A stretch of 64,000 nt of DNA from contig NZ_JAPEOS010000002.1 in assembly GCF_026340975.1 (NCBI RefSeq), positions 576,501 to 640,500 on the forward strand. The letters run 5' to 3'. Under the pieces are notes generated by a model. The model saw only the letters and a list, made by a program, of their open reading frames with translations, ran no database searches and was not told the DNA's origin. Both the position numbers and the translations under genes were made by a program. This DNA comes from Streptomyces sp. NBC_01214 (lineage in GTDB: Bacteria > Actinomycetota > Actinomycetes > Streptomycetales > Streptomycetaceae). Below, piece after piece: positions 32,455 to 40,907 of this stretch; within the stretch, counting starts at the first letter, position 1, and each line of letters begins with the position of its first letter.

Positions 32455-32664
32455 CTACGCGGGCCAGTACGTACGCCCCCAGGCCCGCGGCCCCGGATGC
32501 GGAACCCGCCGCCGGGCCACCCGGGCCGGCGCCGACCACTCGTCCGCGACCTGCGGAGCGCCCGACGGGGCCATGGCCAGCACCGCCGCGCGCGCTTGGA
32601 CCACCGCCAGTGCGGCGGCCAGCTCCTCCGGGGTCGGGTTGCCCTTGACGACCTTGATCACCAC
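32455..32664 (-). CDS. pccE: Acyl-CoA carboxylase epsilon subunit, 69 aa
   Basis: A small actinomycete-specific subunit that strengthens the alpha-beta carboxylase complex. The N-terminus (VIKVVKGNPTPEELAAALAVVQ) carries the family signature and the end (GPRAWGRTYWPA) its Trp-rich tail. It starts 18 bases after the stop of the beta-subunit gene, so they are co-transcribed. Confidence 0.92.
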   Translation of the reverse strand: MVIKVVKGNPTPEELAAALAVVQARAAVLAMAPSGAPQVADEWSAPARVARRRVPHPGPRAWGRTYWPA

Positions 32665-32682
32665 AGAGTCCTCCTGGAGGGG

Positions 32683-34275
32683 CTAGAGCGGGATGTTGCC
32701 GTGCTTCTTCGGGGGCAGGGACTCCCGCTTGGTACGCAGCTGCCGCAGCCCCTTCACCACGTGCGCCCGGGTCTCGGACGGCATGGTCACCGCGTCGATG
32801 TACCCGCGCTCGGCCGCCGTGTACGGGTTGAGCAGCGCGTCCTCGTACTCGGCGATGAGCCGGGCCCGGGTCTCCTCCACCTCCTCGGGAGCGGCTTCCG
32901 CGATCGTGCGGCGGTGCAGGATGTTCACGGCGCCCTGCGCCCCCATGACGGCGATCTGCGCGGTCGGCCAGGCCAGGTTCAGGTCCGCGCCGAGGTGCTT
33001 GGAGCCCATGACGTCGTACGCACCGCCGAAGGCCTTGCGGGTGATGACGGTGATCAGCGGAACGGTGGCCTCGGCGTACGCGTAGATCAGCTTCGCGCCG
33101 CGCCGGATGATTCCGTTGTACTCCTGGTCGGTGCCCGGAAGGAAGCCCGGGACGTCCACGAAGGTCAGCACCGGGACGTTGAAGGCGTCGCAGGTCCGCA
33201 CGAACCGCGCCGCCTTCTCGGAGGCGTCGATGTCCAGGCAGCCGGCGAACTGCATCGGCTGGTTGGCGACGATGCCCACCGGGTGGCCCTCGACCCGGCC
33301 GAAGCCGGTCAGGATGTTCGGCGCGAAGAGCGCCTGCGTCTCCAGGAACTCCGCGTCGTCGAGCACGTGCTCGATCACGGTGTGCATGTCGTACGGCTGG
33401 TTGGCGCTGTCCGGGATCAGTACGTCGAGCTCGCGGTCGGCGTCGGAGACCTCGGTGTCCGCCTCCTCCGGGAAGGAGGGCGGCTCGGAGAGGTTGTTCG
33501 ACGGCAGGTACGCGAGCAGTGACTTCACGTACTCGATGGCGTCCTTCTCGTCGCCCGCCATGTGGTGCGCGACGCCGGACGTGCTGTTGTGCGTGCGCGC
33601 CCCGCCCAGCTCCTCGAAGCCGACGTCCTCGCCGGTGACCGTCTTGATGACGTCCGGGCCGGTGATGAACATGTGCGAGGTCTGGTCGACCATGACCGTG
33701 AAGTCGGTGATCGCGGGGGAGTACACGGCGCCGCCCGCGCAGGGCCCGACGATCAGGCTGATCTGCGGGATCACGCCGGAGGCGTGGACGTTGCGGCGGA
33801 AGATCTCGCCGTACATGCCCAGCGCGCTGACGCCCTCCTGGATGCGGGCACCGCCGGAGTCGTTGATGCCGACGAGGGGGCATCCGGTCTTCAGCGCGAA
33901 GTCCATGACCTTCATGATCTTCTGGCCGTAGGTCTCGCCGAGGGCCCCGCCGAAGACGGTGAAGTCCTGCGAGAACACGGCCACCGGGCGGCCGTCCACC
34001 GTGCCGTAGCCGGTGACGACGCCGTCGCCGTAGGGCCGGGTCTTCTCCAGCCCGAAGTTGGTGGAACGGTGCCGGGCGAACTCGTCGAGCTCGACGAAGG
34101 ATCCCTCGTCCAGCAGTAGGGCAACCCGCTCACGCGCCGTCAGCTTGCCCTTGGCGTGCTGCTTCTCCACGGCACGCGCGGAACCGGCGTGGGTGGCTTC
34201 GTCGATGCGGCGCTGCAGATCCGCGATCTTGCCCGCGGTGGTGTGCATGTCGATCGGCTCTGACGGATGTGACAT
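32683..34275 (-). CDS. pccB: Propionyl/acyl-CoA carboxylase beta subunit
   Basis: Carboxyltransferase that moves CO2 from biotin to propionyl-CoA or acetyl-CoA. The 530-residue sequence matches S. coelicolor PccB as I know it, including the oxyanion-hole glycines (NDSGGARIQEGVSALG and RKAFGGAYDVMG), VVGPCAGGAVYSP-type acyl site and the C-terminus KRESLPPKKHGNIPL. The active-site residue that selects substrate size (Asp in PccB) cannot be placed with certainty by eye. ATG at 34275 gives the usual length. It is divergent from birA, which supplies the biotin. Confidence 0.95.
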   Translation of the reverse strand: MSHPSEPIDMHTTAGKIADLQRRIDEATHAGSARAVEKQHAKGKLTARERVALLLDEGSFVELDEFARHRSTNFGLEKTRPYGDGVVTGYGTVDGRPVAVFSQDFTVFGGALGETYGQKIMKVMDFALKTGCPLVGINDSGGARIQEGVSALGMYGEIFRRNVHASGVIPQISLIVGPCAGGAVYSPAITDFTVMVDQTSHMFITGPDVIKTVTGEDVGFEELGGARTHNSTSGVAHHMAGDEKDAIEYVKSLLAYLPSNNLSEPPSFPEEADTEVSDADRELDVLIPDSANQPYDMHTVIEHVLDDAEFLETQALFAPNILTGFGRVEGHPVGIVANQPMQFAGCLDIDASEKAARFVRTCDAFNVPVLTFVDVPGFLPGTDQEYNGIIRRGAKLIYAYAEATVPLITVITRKAFGGAYDVMGSKHLGADLNLAWPTAQIAVMGAQGAVNILHRRTIAEAAPEEVEETRARLIAEYEDALLNPYTAAERGYIDAVTMPSETRAHVVKGLRQLRTKRESLPPKKHGNIPL

Positions 34276-34311
34276 CGGGGTCGCGGCTCCCTGCATGGTG
34301 TCAACTGCCTG

Positions 34312-34325
34312 GTCAATTGATTGAC
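34312..34325. promoter_or_regulatory. Candidate operator GTCAAT-TG-ATTGAC between pccB and birA
   Basis: Six-base arms are perfect complements around a 2-base centre. A third GTCAA occurs at 34300-34304, giving repeated half-sites. It lies 37 bases upstream of the pccB start in the divergent promoter region. Factor unknown. Confidence 0.4.
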
Positions 34326-34406
34326 TACTGCTGGCTACTGGTGCGTAGCGTATCGGCGGGCATGGCGCTCGGCAGTGCGGCGTTTGACACACCTACATTG
34401 GGTTGC

Positions 34407-35273
34407 ATGACGCCATCAGATGCCTCAGCAGGAGCTTCCTCCGGTCGCTGGTCGAGCCTGGACCGGCCGCCCCTCAATGCCGCCGCCCTTCAGAGGGCCC
34501 TCGTCACCGGGGACGGGCTGTGGACCTCCGTGGAGGTCGTCGCCAGTACCGGGTCCACCAATACCGACCTTGCCACCCGGGCGGCGCAGCTGCCCGAGGG
34601 AGCCGTGCTCGTCGCCGAGGAGCAGAGTGCCGGGCGCGGGCGGCTGGACCGGAGCTGGGTGGCGCCCGCGCGGTCGGGCCTGTTCTTCTCCGTCCTGCTC
34701 AAGCCGGGCGACGCGGTGCCGCAGGAGCGGTGGGGGTGGCTGACCCTGCTGGCGGGTGTGGCCACCGCGACCGGGCTGTCCCGGGCGGCCGGCGTGGACA
34801 CCGCCCTCAAATGGCCCAACGACCTGCTGGTCACCGTGGACGGCGAGGAGCGCAAGACCGGCGGGATCCTCGCCGAGCGGGTCGAGGACGGCGTGGTCCT
34901 CGGGATCGGGCTCAACGTCACCCTCACCGAGGACGAGCTGCCGGTGCCGACCGCGGGGTCGCTGGCGCTGGCCAAGGCCTCCGTGACCGACCGGGACCCG
35001 CTGCTGCGGACCGTCCTGCGGTCGCTGGAGGAGTGGTACGGCAGGTGGCGCGCGGCCGGTGGCGACCCCGCGGCCAGCGGCCTCCAGGAGACCTACGCGG
35101 CGGGCTGCGCGACCCTCGGCCGGCACGTCCGCGCGGAACTGCCCGGCGGGCGCACCCTCACCGGAACGGCCGAAGCGGTGGACACCGATGGCCGCCTGGT
35201 GATCCGTACGGCCGAGGACCGGCACGAGACGGTGGGCGCGGGTGACGTCATCCACCTGCGTTCCGTGCACTGA
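34407..35273 (+). CDS. birA: Biotin-protein ligase BirA (no DNA-binding domain)
   Basis: Activates biotin with ATP and attaches it to the carrier lysine of the carboxylase alpha subunit. Present are the STGSTNTDL motif, the biotin loop AGRGRLDRSWVAP, KWPNDLLV and the KTGGILAE catalytic lysine, and a C-terminal SH3-like domain (TLTGTAEAVDTDGRLVIRT). The N-terminus has no helix-turn-helix, so it is the monofunctional type and cannot repress transcription directly. ATG at 34407. Confidence 0.94.
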   Translation: MTPSDASAGASSGRWSSLDRPPLNAAALQRALVTGDGLWTSVEVVASTGSTNTDLATRAAQLPEGAVLVAEEQSAGRGRLDRSWVAPARSGLFFSVLLKPGDAVPQERWGWLTLLAGVATATGLSRAAGVDTALKWPNDLLVTVDGEERKTGGILAERVEDGVVLGIGLNVTLTEDELPVPTAGSLALAKASVTDRDPLLRTVLRSLEEWYGRWRAAGGDPAASGLQETYAAGCATLGRHVRAELPGGRTLTGTAEAVDTDGRLVIRTAEDRHETVGAGDVIHLRSVH

Positions 35274-35295
35274 CAGGGGAGCGGGTGCCGGGTGC

Positions 35296-35352
35296 GGCGC
35301 CGTACCGGGGCCGCCGCCCCGGACCCCGCACCCAGGTCGCGGGCGGGCCGGA
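35296..35352. repeat. Fragment of the dispersed Streptomyces intergenic repeat
   Basis: GGGGCCGCCGCCCCGGACCCCG followed by a degenerate arm, related to the palindrome at 26816 but more diverged. Lies after birA. Confidence 0.55.
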
Positions 35353-35372
35353 AGTGGGGAGGGGGAGTGAGC

Positions 35373-35390
35373 TACGGCACACCTGCCGTA
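35373..35390. promoter_or_regulatory. Candidate operator TACGGCA-N4-TGCCGTA upstream of cya
   Basis: A perfect inverted repeat with 7-base arms around CACC, about 80 bases before the adenylate cyclase start, followed by TTTAGG, a possible -10. Symmetry suggests a dimeric regulator. Factor unknown. Confidence 0.45.
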
Positions 35391-35468
35391 TGGTTTAGGC
35401 GATCCCGGTGCTCGTGGTGATCAACCGGTTCGCAGGGCAGTGCGCACGGAATGGACAGGAGGCGGCCC

Positions 35469-36632
35469 TTGACCGTCGACGACCCTACGTCCAGCGCGTC
35501 CGCCGGTGGCGGCTCCGCTTCCGGCCCGGGCACCCCGATCGGCCGTGACCAGCACACGCCGCACCACGAGGTCGACCACACGGTCCAGCCGACGGCGGAT
35601 CCGCTCGCCATCCGGCTGGAGCAGCTGATCCTCGGTGCCGAGCGCCGGTACACCCCGTTCCAGGCCGCCCGGAGCGCGGGCGTGTCCATGGAGCTGGCTT
35701 CGCGCTTCTGGCGGGCCATGGGCTTCGCCGACATCGGGCAGGCCCGGGCGCTGACCGAGGCCGACGTGCTGGCCCTGCGCCGGCTCGCCGGCCTGGTGGA
35801 GGCCGGGCTGCTGTCCGAGCCGATGGCCGTGCAGGTGGCGCGGTCCACCGGGCAGACCACCGCCCGGTTGGCGGAGTGGCAGATCGACTCGTTCCTGGAG
35901 GGGCTGACGGAGCCGCCGGAGCCGGGCATGACCCGTACGGAGGTCACGTACCCCCTGGTCGAGCTGCTGCTGCCCGAGCTGGAGGAGTTCCTCGTCTACG
36001 TGTGGCGGCGCCAGCTGGCTGCTGCGACCGGGCGCGTGGTGCAGGTGGCCGACGACGACGAGATGGTCGACCGGCGGCTCGCGGTGGGCTTCGCCGACCT
36101 GGTGGGCTTCACGCGCCTGACCCGGCGGCTGGAGGAGGAGGAGCTCGGCGAGCTGGTCGAGTCCTTCGAGACGACCGCGGCGGACCTGGTGGCCGCGTAC
36201 GGCGGCCGGCTGATCAAGACCCTCGGCGACGAGGTGCTGTACTGCGCCGACGACGCGGCGACGGCGGCGGAGATCGCGCTGCGGCTGATCGAGACGATGG
36301 AGCTCGACGCGCAGATGCCCGAGCTGCGGGTCGGGATCGCCTTCGGCACGGTGACCACCCGGATGGGCGATGTCTTCGGGACCACCGTGAACCTGGCCAG
36401 CCGGCTGACGTCCATAGCCCCCAAGGACGCGGTGCTGGTGGACGGGGCGATGGCCGAGGAGCTCTCCCGGACCGGGGCCGCCCCGGTGTCGGAGAAGGAG
36501 GCCGAGACGGCGCCCGAGGAGGGTGCGTCCTACCGGTTCGCGCTCCAGCCGATGTGGCAGCGGCCGGTGCGCGGCCTCGGCGTCGTGGAGCCCTGGTCGC
36601 TGACGCGCCGGAAGCCTAAGATCCCCCGGTAA
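35469..36632 (+). CDS. cya: Class III adenylate cyclase, 387 aa
   Basis: Makes cAMP, which in S. coelicolor is needed for germination and development. The N-terminal 190 residues are a helix-rich regulatory part (FQAARSAGVSMELASRFWRAMGF), and the C-terminal cyclase domain has the metal-binding Asp in VGFADLVGFTRLTRRL, IKTLGDEVLYC, and GTTVNLASRLTSIAP with the conserved Asn and Arg. Soluble. AGGAGG 6 bases before TTG at 35469 fixes the start against the ATG at 35451. A TetR-like palindrome overlaps its last codons and serves the next gene. Confidence 0.93.
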   Translation: MTVDDPTSSASAGGGSASGPGTPIGRDQHTPHHEVDHTVQPTADPLAIRLEQLILGAERRYTPFQAARSAGVSMELASRFWRAMGFADIGQARALTEADVLALRRLAGLVEAGLLSEPMAVQVARSTGQTTARLAEWQIDSFLEGLTEPPEPGMTRTEVTYPLVELLLPELEEFLVYVWRRQLAAATGRVVQVADDDEMVDRRLAVGFADLVGFTRLTRRLEEEELGELVESFETTAADLVAAYGGRLIKTLGDEVLYCADDAATAAEIALRLIETMELDAQMPELRVGIAFGTVTTRMGDVFGTTVNLASRLTSIAPKDAVLVDGAMAEELSRTGAAPVSEKEAETAPEEGASYRFALQPMWQRPVRGLGVVEPWSLTRRKPKIPR

Positions 36633-36641
36633 CGTTCGTTA
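36630..36641. promoter_or_regulatory. Candidate operator TAACG-TT-CGTTA before the enoyl-CoA hydratase gene
   Basis: A symmetric site across the cya stop codon, 16 bases before the hydratase start. The AACG/CGTT half-sites are like those of TetR regulators of acyl-CoA and fatty-acid genes in actinobacteria. The regulator is not in the window. Confidence 0.4.
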
Positions 36642-36656
36642 ACCGGGAGGGTTCCT

Positions 36657-37460
36657 ATGGCGTCCGAGTCCGCATTCGAGTCGGAGTTCGTGGCGGTGCG
36701 CCGCCACGAGGGCGGGGTCGCGGAGCTGGCCCTGGACCGCCCCAAGGCGATGAACGCGGTGTCGACCGCGATGGCCCGCGCCCTCGGGGCGGCCTGTGCC
36801 GAGCTGGCCGCCGACCGGTCCGTGCGCGTGGTCGTGCTCTCCTCGACGTCCGAGCGGGCCTTCTGCGTCGGCGCGGACCTCAAGGAGCGGAACTCCTTCT
36901 CGGACGCCGAGCTGGTCCGGCAGCGGCCGACCACGCGGGGGGCGTACGGGGGCGTGCTGGCGCTGCCGATGCCCACGGTGGCGGCGGTGCACGGGTTCGC
37001 CCTGGGCGGCGGCTTCGAGCTGGCCCTGGCCTGCGACGTGATCGTCGCCGACGAGACCGCGGTGGTGGGCCTGCCCGAGGTTTCGGTCGGCGTGATCCCC
37101 GGCGGCGGGGGCACGCAGCTGCTGCCGCGCCGGGTGGGTGCGGCACGGGCCGCGGAGCTGATCTTCACGGCGCGCCGGGTGGAGGCGGCCGAGGCGCTGT
37201 CCCTGGGACTGGTGGACTCGTTGGTCCCGGCCGGCCAGGACACGGCGCAGGCGCTGGCGCTGGCGTCCCGGATGGCGGCGAACTCCCCGGTGGGTCTGCG
37301 GGCGGCCAAGCGGGCGCTGCGGCTGGGGCACGGGATGGACCTGGAGGCCGGTCTGGAGATCGAGGACGCGGCCTGGCGGACCGTGGCGTTCTCGGGCGAC
37401 CGGGTGGAGGGCGTCGCGGCGTTCAACGAGAAGCGCAAGCCGAACTGGCCGGGGGAGTAG
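36657..37460 (+). CDS. Enoyl-CoA hydratase/isomerase family protein
   Basis: Crotonase fold of 267 residues. The oxyanion-hole segments CVGADLKERNS and FALGGGFELALACD are complete, and the catalytic Glu region PEVSVGVIPGGGGTQLLPR is canonical (Glu pair for hydration). Expected reaction: hydration of trans-2-enoyl-CoA in fatty-acid or amino-acid breakdown. GGGAGG lies 6 bases upstream of the ATG. Confidence 0.92.
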   Translation: MASESAFESEFVAVRRHEGGVAELALDRPKAMNAVSTAMARALGAACAELAADRSVRVVVLSSTSERAFCVGADLKERNSFSDAELVRQRPTTRGAYGGVLALPMPTVAAVHGFALGGGFELALACDVIVADETAVVGLPEVSVGVIPGGGGTQLLPRRVGAARAAELIFTARRVEAAEALSLGLVDSLVPAGQDTAQALALASRMAANSPVGLRAAKRALRLGHGMDLEAGLEIEDAAWRTVAFSGDRVEGVAAFNEKRKPNWPGE

Positions 37461-37606
37461 TCGCAGGGGCGGCGCCCGGGCGGTACCGGGCGGCGTTCGG
37501 ATGCCGCCCGCGTCCCGGCGCCCCGATCACGCTTGGTGAGGGGCAGCGGTACCGAAAGTCGTGCCAATTGTCTCCAAAATCTGACAAAAGTCCCTAGCCT
37601 GGGGTG

Positions 37607-38722
37607 ATGGGAGTTGACGGGCGGCTACGAGCCGTTGTGGGACTCGCTCAGGCGATGGCCGCGGCCTGCGCGCCGCGGGACAGCGTGCGGGCGGCCGCGC
37701 GTGGCGCGCGCGTGGCGCTGGACGGCTCGTTCGCCGCGATCTCCGCGTGGGAGCGCGAGCGGGGGTGCCTGCGGGTGCTCGTGAACGAGGGCGAGCGGCG
37801 GGCGGGCGAGGAGGAGTTCCCCGAGGACGAGTCCTACCCCGTGCACGACTTCCCCGAGATCACCGAGTTCCTGCACGAGCTCTGGGTGGGCGGCGGCGGC
37901 CCGCACGCCTGGGTCGAGAGCGCCGTCGGCGACCGGCCGGGGCGGCGCGGGGAAGCCCTGCGCCGACGCGGCCGGGGAACCTGTGTGGTCGCGCCCATCG
38001 TGCTCAGCGGCCGCGCCTGGGGCGAGCTGTACGTCGCCCGGGACGAGGGGCTGCCCGACTTCGACGAGGACGACGCCGACTTCGCCACCGTGCTCGCCGC
38101 CGTGGTCGCGGCCGGGCTCGCGCAGAACGAACGGCTGGAGGAGGCCCGGCGGCTCGCCTTCACCGACCCGCTGACCGGGCTCGCGAACCGGCGGGCGGTC
38201 GACATGCGGCTCGACGAGGCCCTGGAGGAGCACCGGCGGACCGGGGTGGTCGTCAGCCTCGTCGTCTGCGACCTGAACGGGCTCAAGTCGGTCAACGACA
38301 CCCTCGGCCACGCCATGGGGGACCGGCTCCTGGAGCGGTTCGGGTCGGTCCTGAGCCTGTGCGGGGCGATGCTGCCCGGATCGCTGGTGGCCCGCCTCGG
38401 CGGCGACGAGTTCTGCCTGGTCGGGGTCGGCCCGACGGCGGACGAGATCGTGCGCGTCACCGAGGAGGTGTGCACCCGGGCGGCCGAGCTGGAGCTGGGC
38501 GAAGGGGTGGCCTGCGGCGTGGCCTCCACCGGGGACCCGATCGGGCTGGTGAAGTCCTCCCGGCGGCTCTTCCGGCTCGCGGACGCCGCCCAGTACAAGG
38601 CGAAGGCCGCGCGCTCGCCGAAGCCCGTCGTGGCGGGCCGGGACACCGCGGTGGTCCGGCTCGCGGACGCCGCCGCAGAGGAGGCTCCCGGAGAGCGGCG
38701 CCGCTTCCGGGGCCGTCAGTGA
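37607..38722 (+). CDS. cdgE: GAF-GGDEF diguanylate cyclase, 371 aa
   Basis: Synthesises cyclic di-GMP, the signal that holds Streptomyces in vegetative growth through BldD. An N-terminal GAF-type domain (about residues 10-180) precedes a GGDEF domain with the active motif RLGGDEFCLVGVG and DPLTGLANRRAVD. The RxxD inhibitory site normally five residues before GGDEF is absent (PGSLVARL). Position between the enoyl-CoA hydratase and hutH matches the gene I know as SCO4931/cdgE; the symbol is from memory. TAGCCT at 37595-37600 suggests a leaderless or short-leader transcript. Confidence 0.88.
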   Translation: MGVDGRLRAVVGLAQAMAAACAPRDSVRAAARGARVALDGSFAAISAWERERGCLRVLVNEGERRAGEEEFPEDESYPVHDFPEITEFLHELWVGGGGPHAWVESAVGDRPGRRGEALRRRGRGTCVVAPIVLSGRAWGELYVARDEGLPDFDEDDADFATVLAAVVAAGLAQNERLEEARRLAFTDPLTGLANRRAVDMRLDEALEEHRRTGVVVSLVVCDLNGLKSVNDTLGHAMGDRLLERFGSVLSLCGAMLPGSLVARLGGDEFCLVGVGPTADEIVRVTEEVCTRAAELELGEGVACGVASTGDPIGLVKSSRRLFRLADAAQYKAKAARSPKPVVAGRDTAVVRLADAAAEEAPGERRRFRGRQ

Positions 38723-38823
38723 CCAGCGGCTCGCGGTACCGATGGGTAAGGGGCCCACCCGCGTCGCGATCGTGACAACTTCGCCTAGTGACATGAAGCG
38801 ATTCAATCCGTAGGGTGCTGAAT

Positions 38824-40371
38824 ATGGATATGCACACTGTCGTGGTGGGGACGTCCGGGACCACCGCCGAGGACGTCATCGCCGTAGCCCGCGGCAACGC
38901 ACGCGTCGAGCTCTCCGCGGAGGCGCTGGGCGCACTGGCCCGGGCCCGCGAGATCGTCGACGCCCTTGCCGCCAAGCCCGAGCCCGTCTACGGCGTGTCC
39001 ACCGGGTTCGGTGCGCTCGCCTCCCGGCACATCAGCCCCGAGCTGCGTGCCCAGCTCCAGCGCAACATCGTCCGCTCGCACGCCGCCGGCATGGGCCCGC
39101 GCGTCGAGCGGGAGGTCGTCCGCGCGCTGATGTTCCTCCGCCTCAAGACCGTCGCCTCCGGTCACACCGGCGTGCGTCCCTCCGTCGCGCAGACCATGGC
39201 CGACGTGCTCAACGCCGGGATCACCCCCGTCGTCCACGAGTACGGCTCCCTGGGCTGCTCCGGCGACCTCGCCCCGCTGTCCCACTGCGCGCTCGCCCTC
39301 ATGGGCGAGGGTGACGCCGAGGGCCCGGACGGCACCGTCCGCCCCGCCGGTGAGCTGCTCGCCGAAGCCGGCATCGAGCCGGTCGTGCTCCGCGAGAAGG
39401 AGGGCCTCGCCCTCCTCAACGGCACCGACGGCATGCTCGGCATGCTGATCATGGCCCTCGCCGACCTCGGCAGGCTCTACACCTCCGCCGACATCACCGC
39501 CGCCCTCACCCTGGAGGCGCTGCTCGGCACGGAGAAGGTGCTCCAGCCCGAGCTGCACGCCATCCGCCCGCACCCGGGGCAGGGCGCCTCCGCCGCGAAC
39601 ATGGCCGCCGTCCTGAAGGGCTCCGGGCTCGTCCGCCACTACCAGGAGGAGACCGCCCCGCGCGTGCAGGACGCCTACTCCGTGCGCTGCGCCCCGCAGG
39701 TCGCCGGCGCCGGCCGCGACACCATGGCGCACGCCGCCCTGGTGGCCTCCCGCGAGCTGGCCGCCGCCGTCGACAACCCGGTGGTGCTGCCCGACGGGCG
39801 CGTGGAGTCCAACGGCAACTTCCACGGGGCCCCTGTCGCCTATGTGCTGGACTTCCTCGCCATCGCGGCCGCCGACCTCGGTTCCATCGCCGAGCGCCGC
39901 ACCGACCGGCTGCTCGACAAGAACCGCTCGCACGGCCTGCCGCCGTTCCTCGCGGACGACGCCGGCGTGGACTCCGGTCTGATGATCGCCCAGTACACGC
40001 AGGCCGCCCTGGTCAGCGAGATGAAGCGGCTCGCGGTGCCGGCCTCGGCCGACTCGATCCCCTCCTCCGCCATGCAGGAGGACCACGTCTCGATGGGCTG
40101 GTCGGCCGCGCGCAAGCTCCGTACCGCCGTCGACAACCTGACGCGGATCATCGCCATCGAGCTCTACGCCGCCACCCGCGCCATCGAGCTGCGCCACGGG
40201 CTGACCCCGGCCCCGGCCAGCCAGGCCGCGATCGCGGGCGCCCGCGCGGCGGGCGTGCAGGGCCCCGGGCCGGATCGTTTCCTCGCCCCCGACCTGGCCG
40301 CCGCCGACGAGTTCGTCCGTACGGGAGGCCTCCTGGCCGCGGTGGAGCCGGTGACGGGTCCGCTCGCCTGA
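38824..40371 (+). CDS. hutH: Histidine ammonia-lyase
   Basis: Converts L-histidine to urocanate and ammonia, first step of histidine use. The prosthetic MIO group arises from the tripeptide in GSLGCSGDLAPLSH (about residue 145), here Cys-Ser-Gly where most relatives have Ala-Ser-Gly. YGVSTGFGALASRHI and GNFHGAPVAYVLDFLAIA are diagnostic. Length 515. The start is ATG 38824 or 38830. A symmetric hairpin separates it from the converging LAXTG gene. Confidence 0.96.
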   Translation: MDMHTVVVGTSGTTAEDVIAVARGNARVELSAEALGALARAREIVDALAAKPEPVYGVSTGFGALASRHISPELRAQLQRNIVRSHAAGMGPRVEREVVRALMFLRLKTVASGHTGVRPSVAQTMADVLNAGITPVVHEYGSLGCSGDLAPLSHCALALMGEGDAEGPDGTVRPAGELLAEAGIEPVVLREKEGLALLNGTDGMLGMLIMALADLGRLYTSADITAALTLEALLGTEKVLQPELHAIRPHPGQGASAANMAAVLKGSGLVRHYQEETAPRVQDAYSVRCAPQVAGAGRDTMAHAALVASRELAAAVDNPVVLPDGRVESNGNFHGAPVAYVLDFLAIAAADLGSIAERRTDRLLDKNRSHGLPPFLADDAGVDSGLMIAQYTQAALVSEMKRLAVPASADSIPSSAMQEDHVSMGWSAARKLRTAVDNLTRIIAIELYAATRAIELRHGLTPAPASQAAIAGARAAGVQGPGPDRFLAPDLAAADEFVRTGGLLAAVEPVTGPLA

Positions 40372-40390
40372 CGGCAGATCGCACGCGCGG

Positions 40391-40431
40391 CGAAGGGCCG
40401 CCCCGGGACCAGGTCCCGGGGCGGCCCTTCG
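40391..40431. terminator. Bidirectional hairpin between hutH and the LAXTG gene
   Basis: A perfect 18-bp stem (CGAAGGGCCGCCCCGGGA, 40391-40408; complement 40414-40431) with a 5-base loop, between two converging genes. Without a T-run, as is common in streptomycetes. Confidence 0.8.
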
Positions 40432-40437
40432 CCGTGT

Positions 40438-40800
40438 CTACAGGGCGTGCGAGCGGCGGACCGAGAAGGCCACGAAGCCGGCCCCGACGCCGAGGAACAG
40501 GGTGCCGCCCAGGAGGTAGGGGGTGGTGTCCACGGACCCGGTGGCGGCGAGCAGGGGCTGCGGTCGCGAGGCCGGTCCGGCGGCCGTTCCGGTGACCGTC
40601 CCGGGGGCGTCGGAAGCGGAACCGGAGTCGGCGGCGCCGGTCGGGTCGGTGGCCGTCTGGGCGGCGTTCGCGCCCGTGGGCACGCCGGAACGGCTCTCCT
40701 CGACATCGGCCGAGGTGGCGCCCGCCGATGGTACGAACCACAGGGCGGCGAGGAGGGTGGTCGCTCCGAGAGCGGTGAGCAGCGGTCGGCGTGCGGACAC
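40438..40800 (-). CDS. LAXTG cell-wall-anchored protein, 120 aa
   Basis: Signal peptide to about residue 28 (SAGA-TS), then a disordered stretch rich in Thr/Ala/Ser/Asp/Gly, then the sorting signal LAATG, a hydrophobic helix (PYLLGGTLFLGVGAGFVAF) and the positive tail SVRRSHAL. LAXTG is the motif of class E sortases in Streptomyces, not of the class F enzyme at 3024. The exposed region has no folded domain, so it may be a spacer or decoy. Confidence 0.8.
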   Translation of the reverse strand: MSARRPLLTALGATTLLAALWFVPSAGATSADVEESRSGVPTGANAAQTATDPTGAADSGSASDAPGTVTGTAAGPASRPQPLLAATGSVDTTPYLLGGTLFLGVGAGFVAFSVRRSHAL

Positions 40801-40907
40801 GGTGCGATCCCCCTTGTGGCAGCAGCGAATTGGCCGTGTGCGGTGATGCTACGGAAAGGGGCGGGTCGTGGGAAAGTCGGGGCTTCCGCGGGCTTACTCT
40901 CCGTCGT

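Noticed and set aside
32455..33883. A 480-codon minus-strand frame joining accE with part of the carboxylase beta region
   Set aside because: Only the last 69 codons are real (accE, from 32664); the remainder is pccB in a wrong frame.
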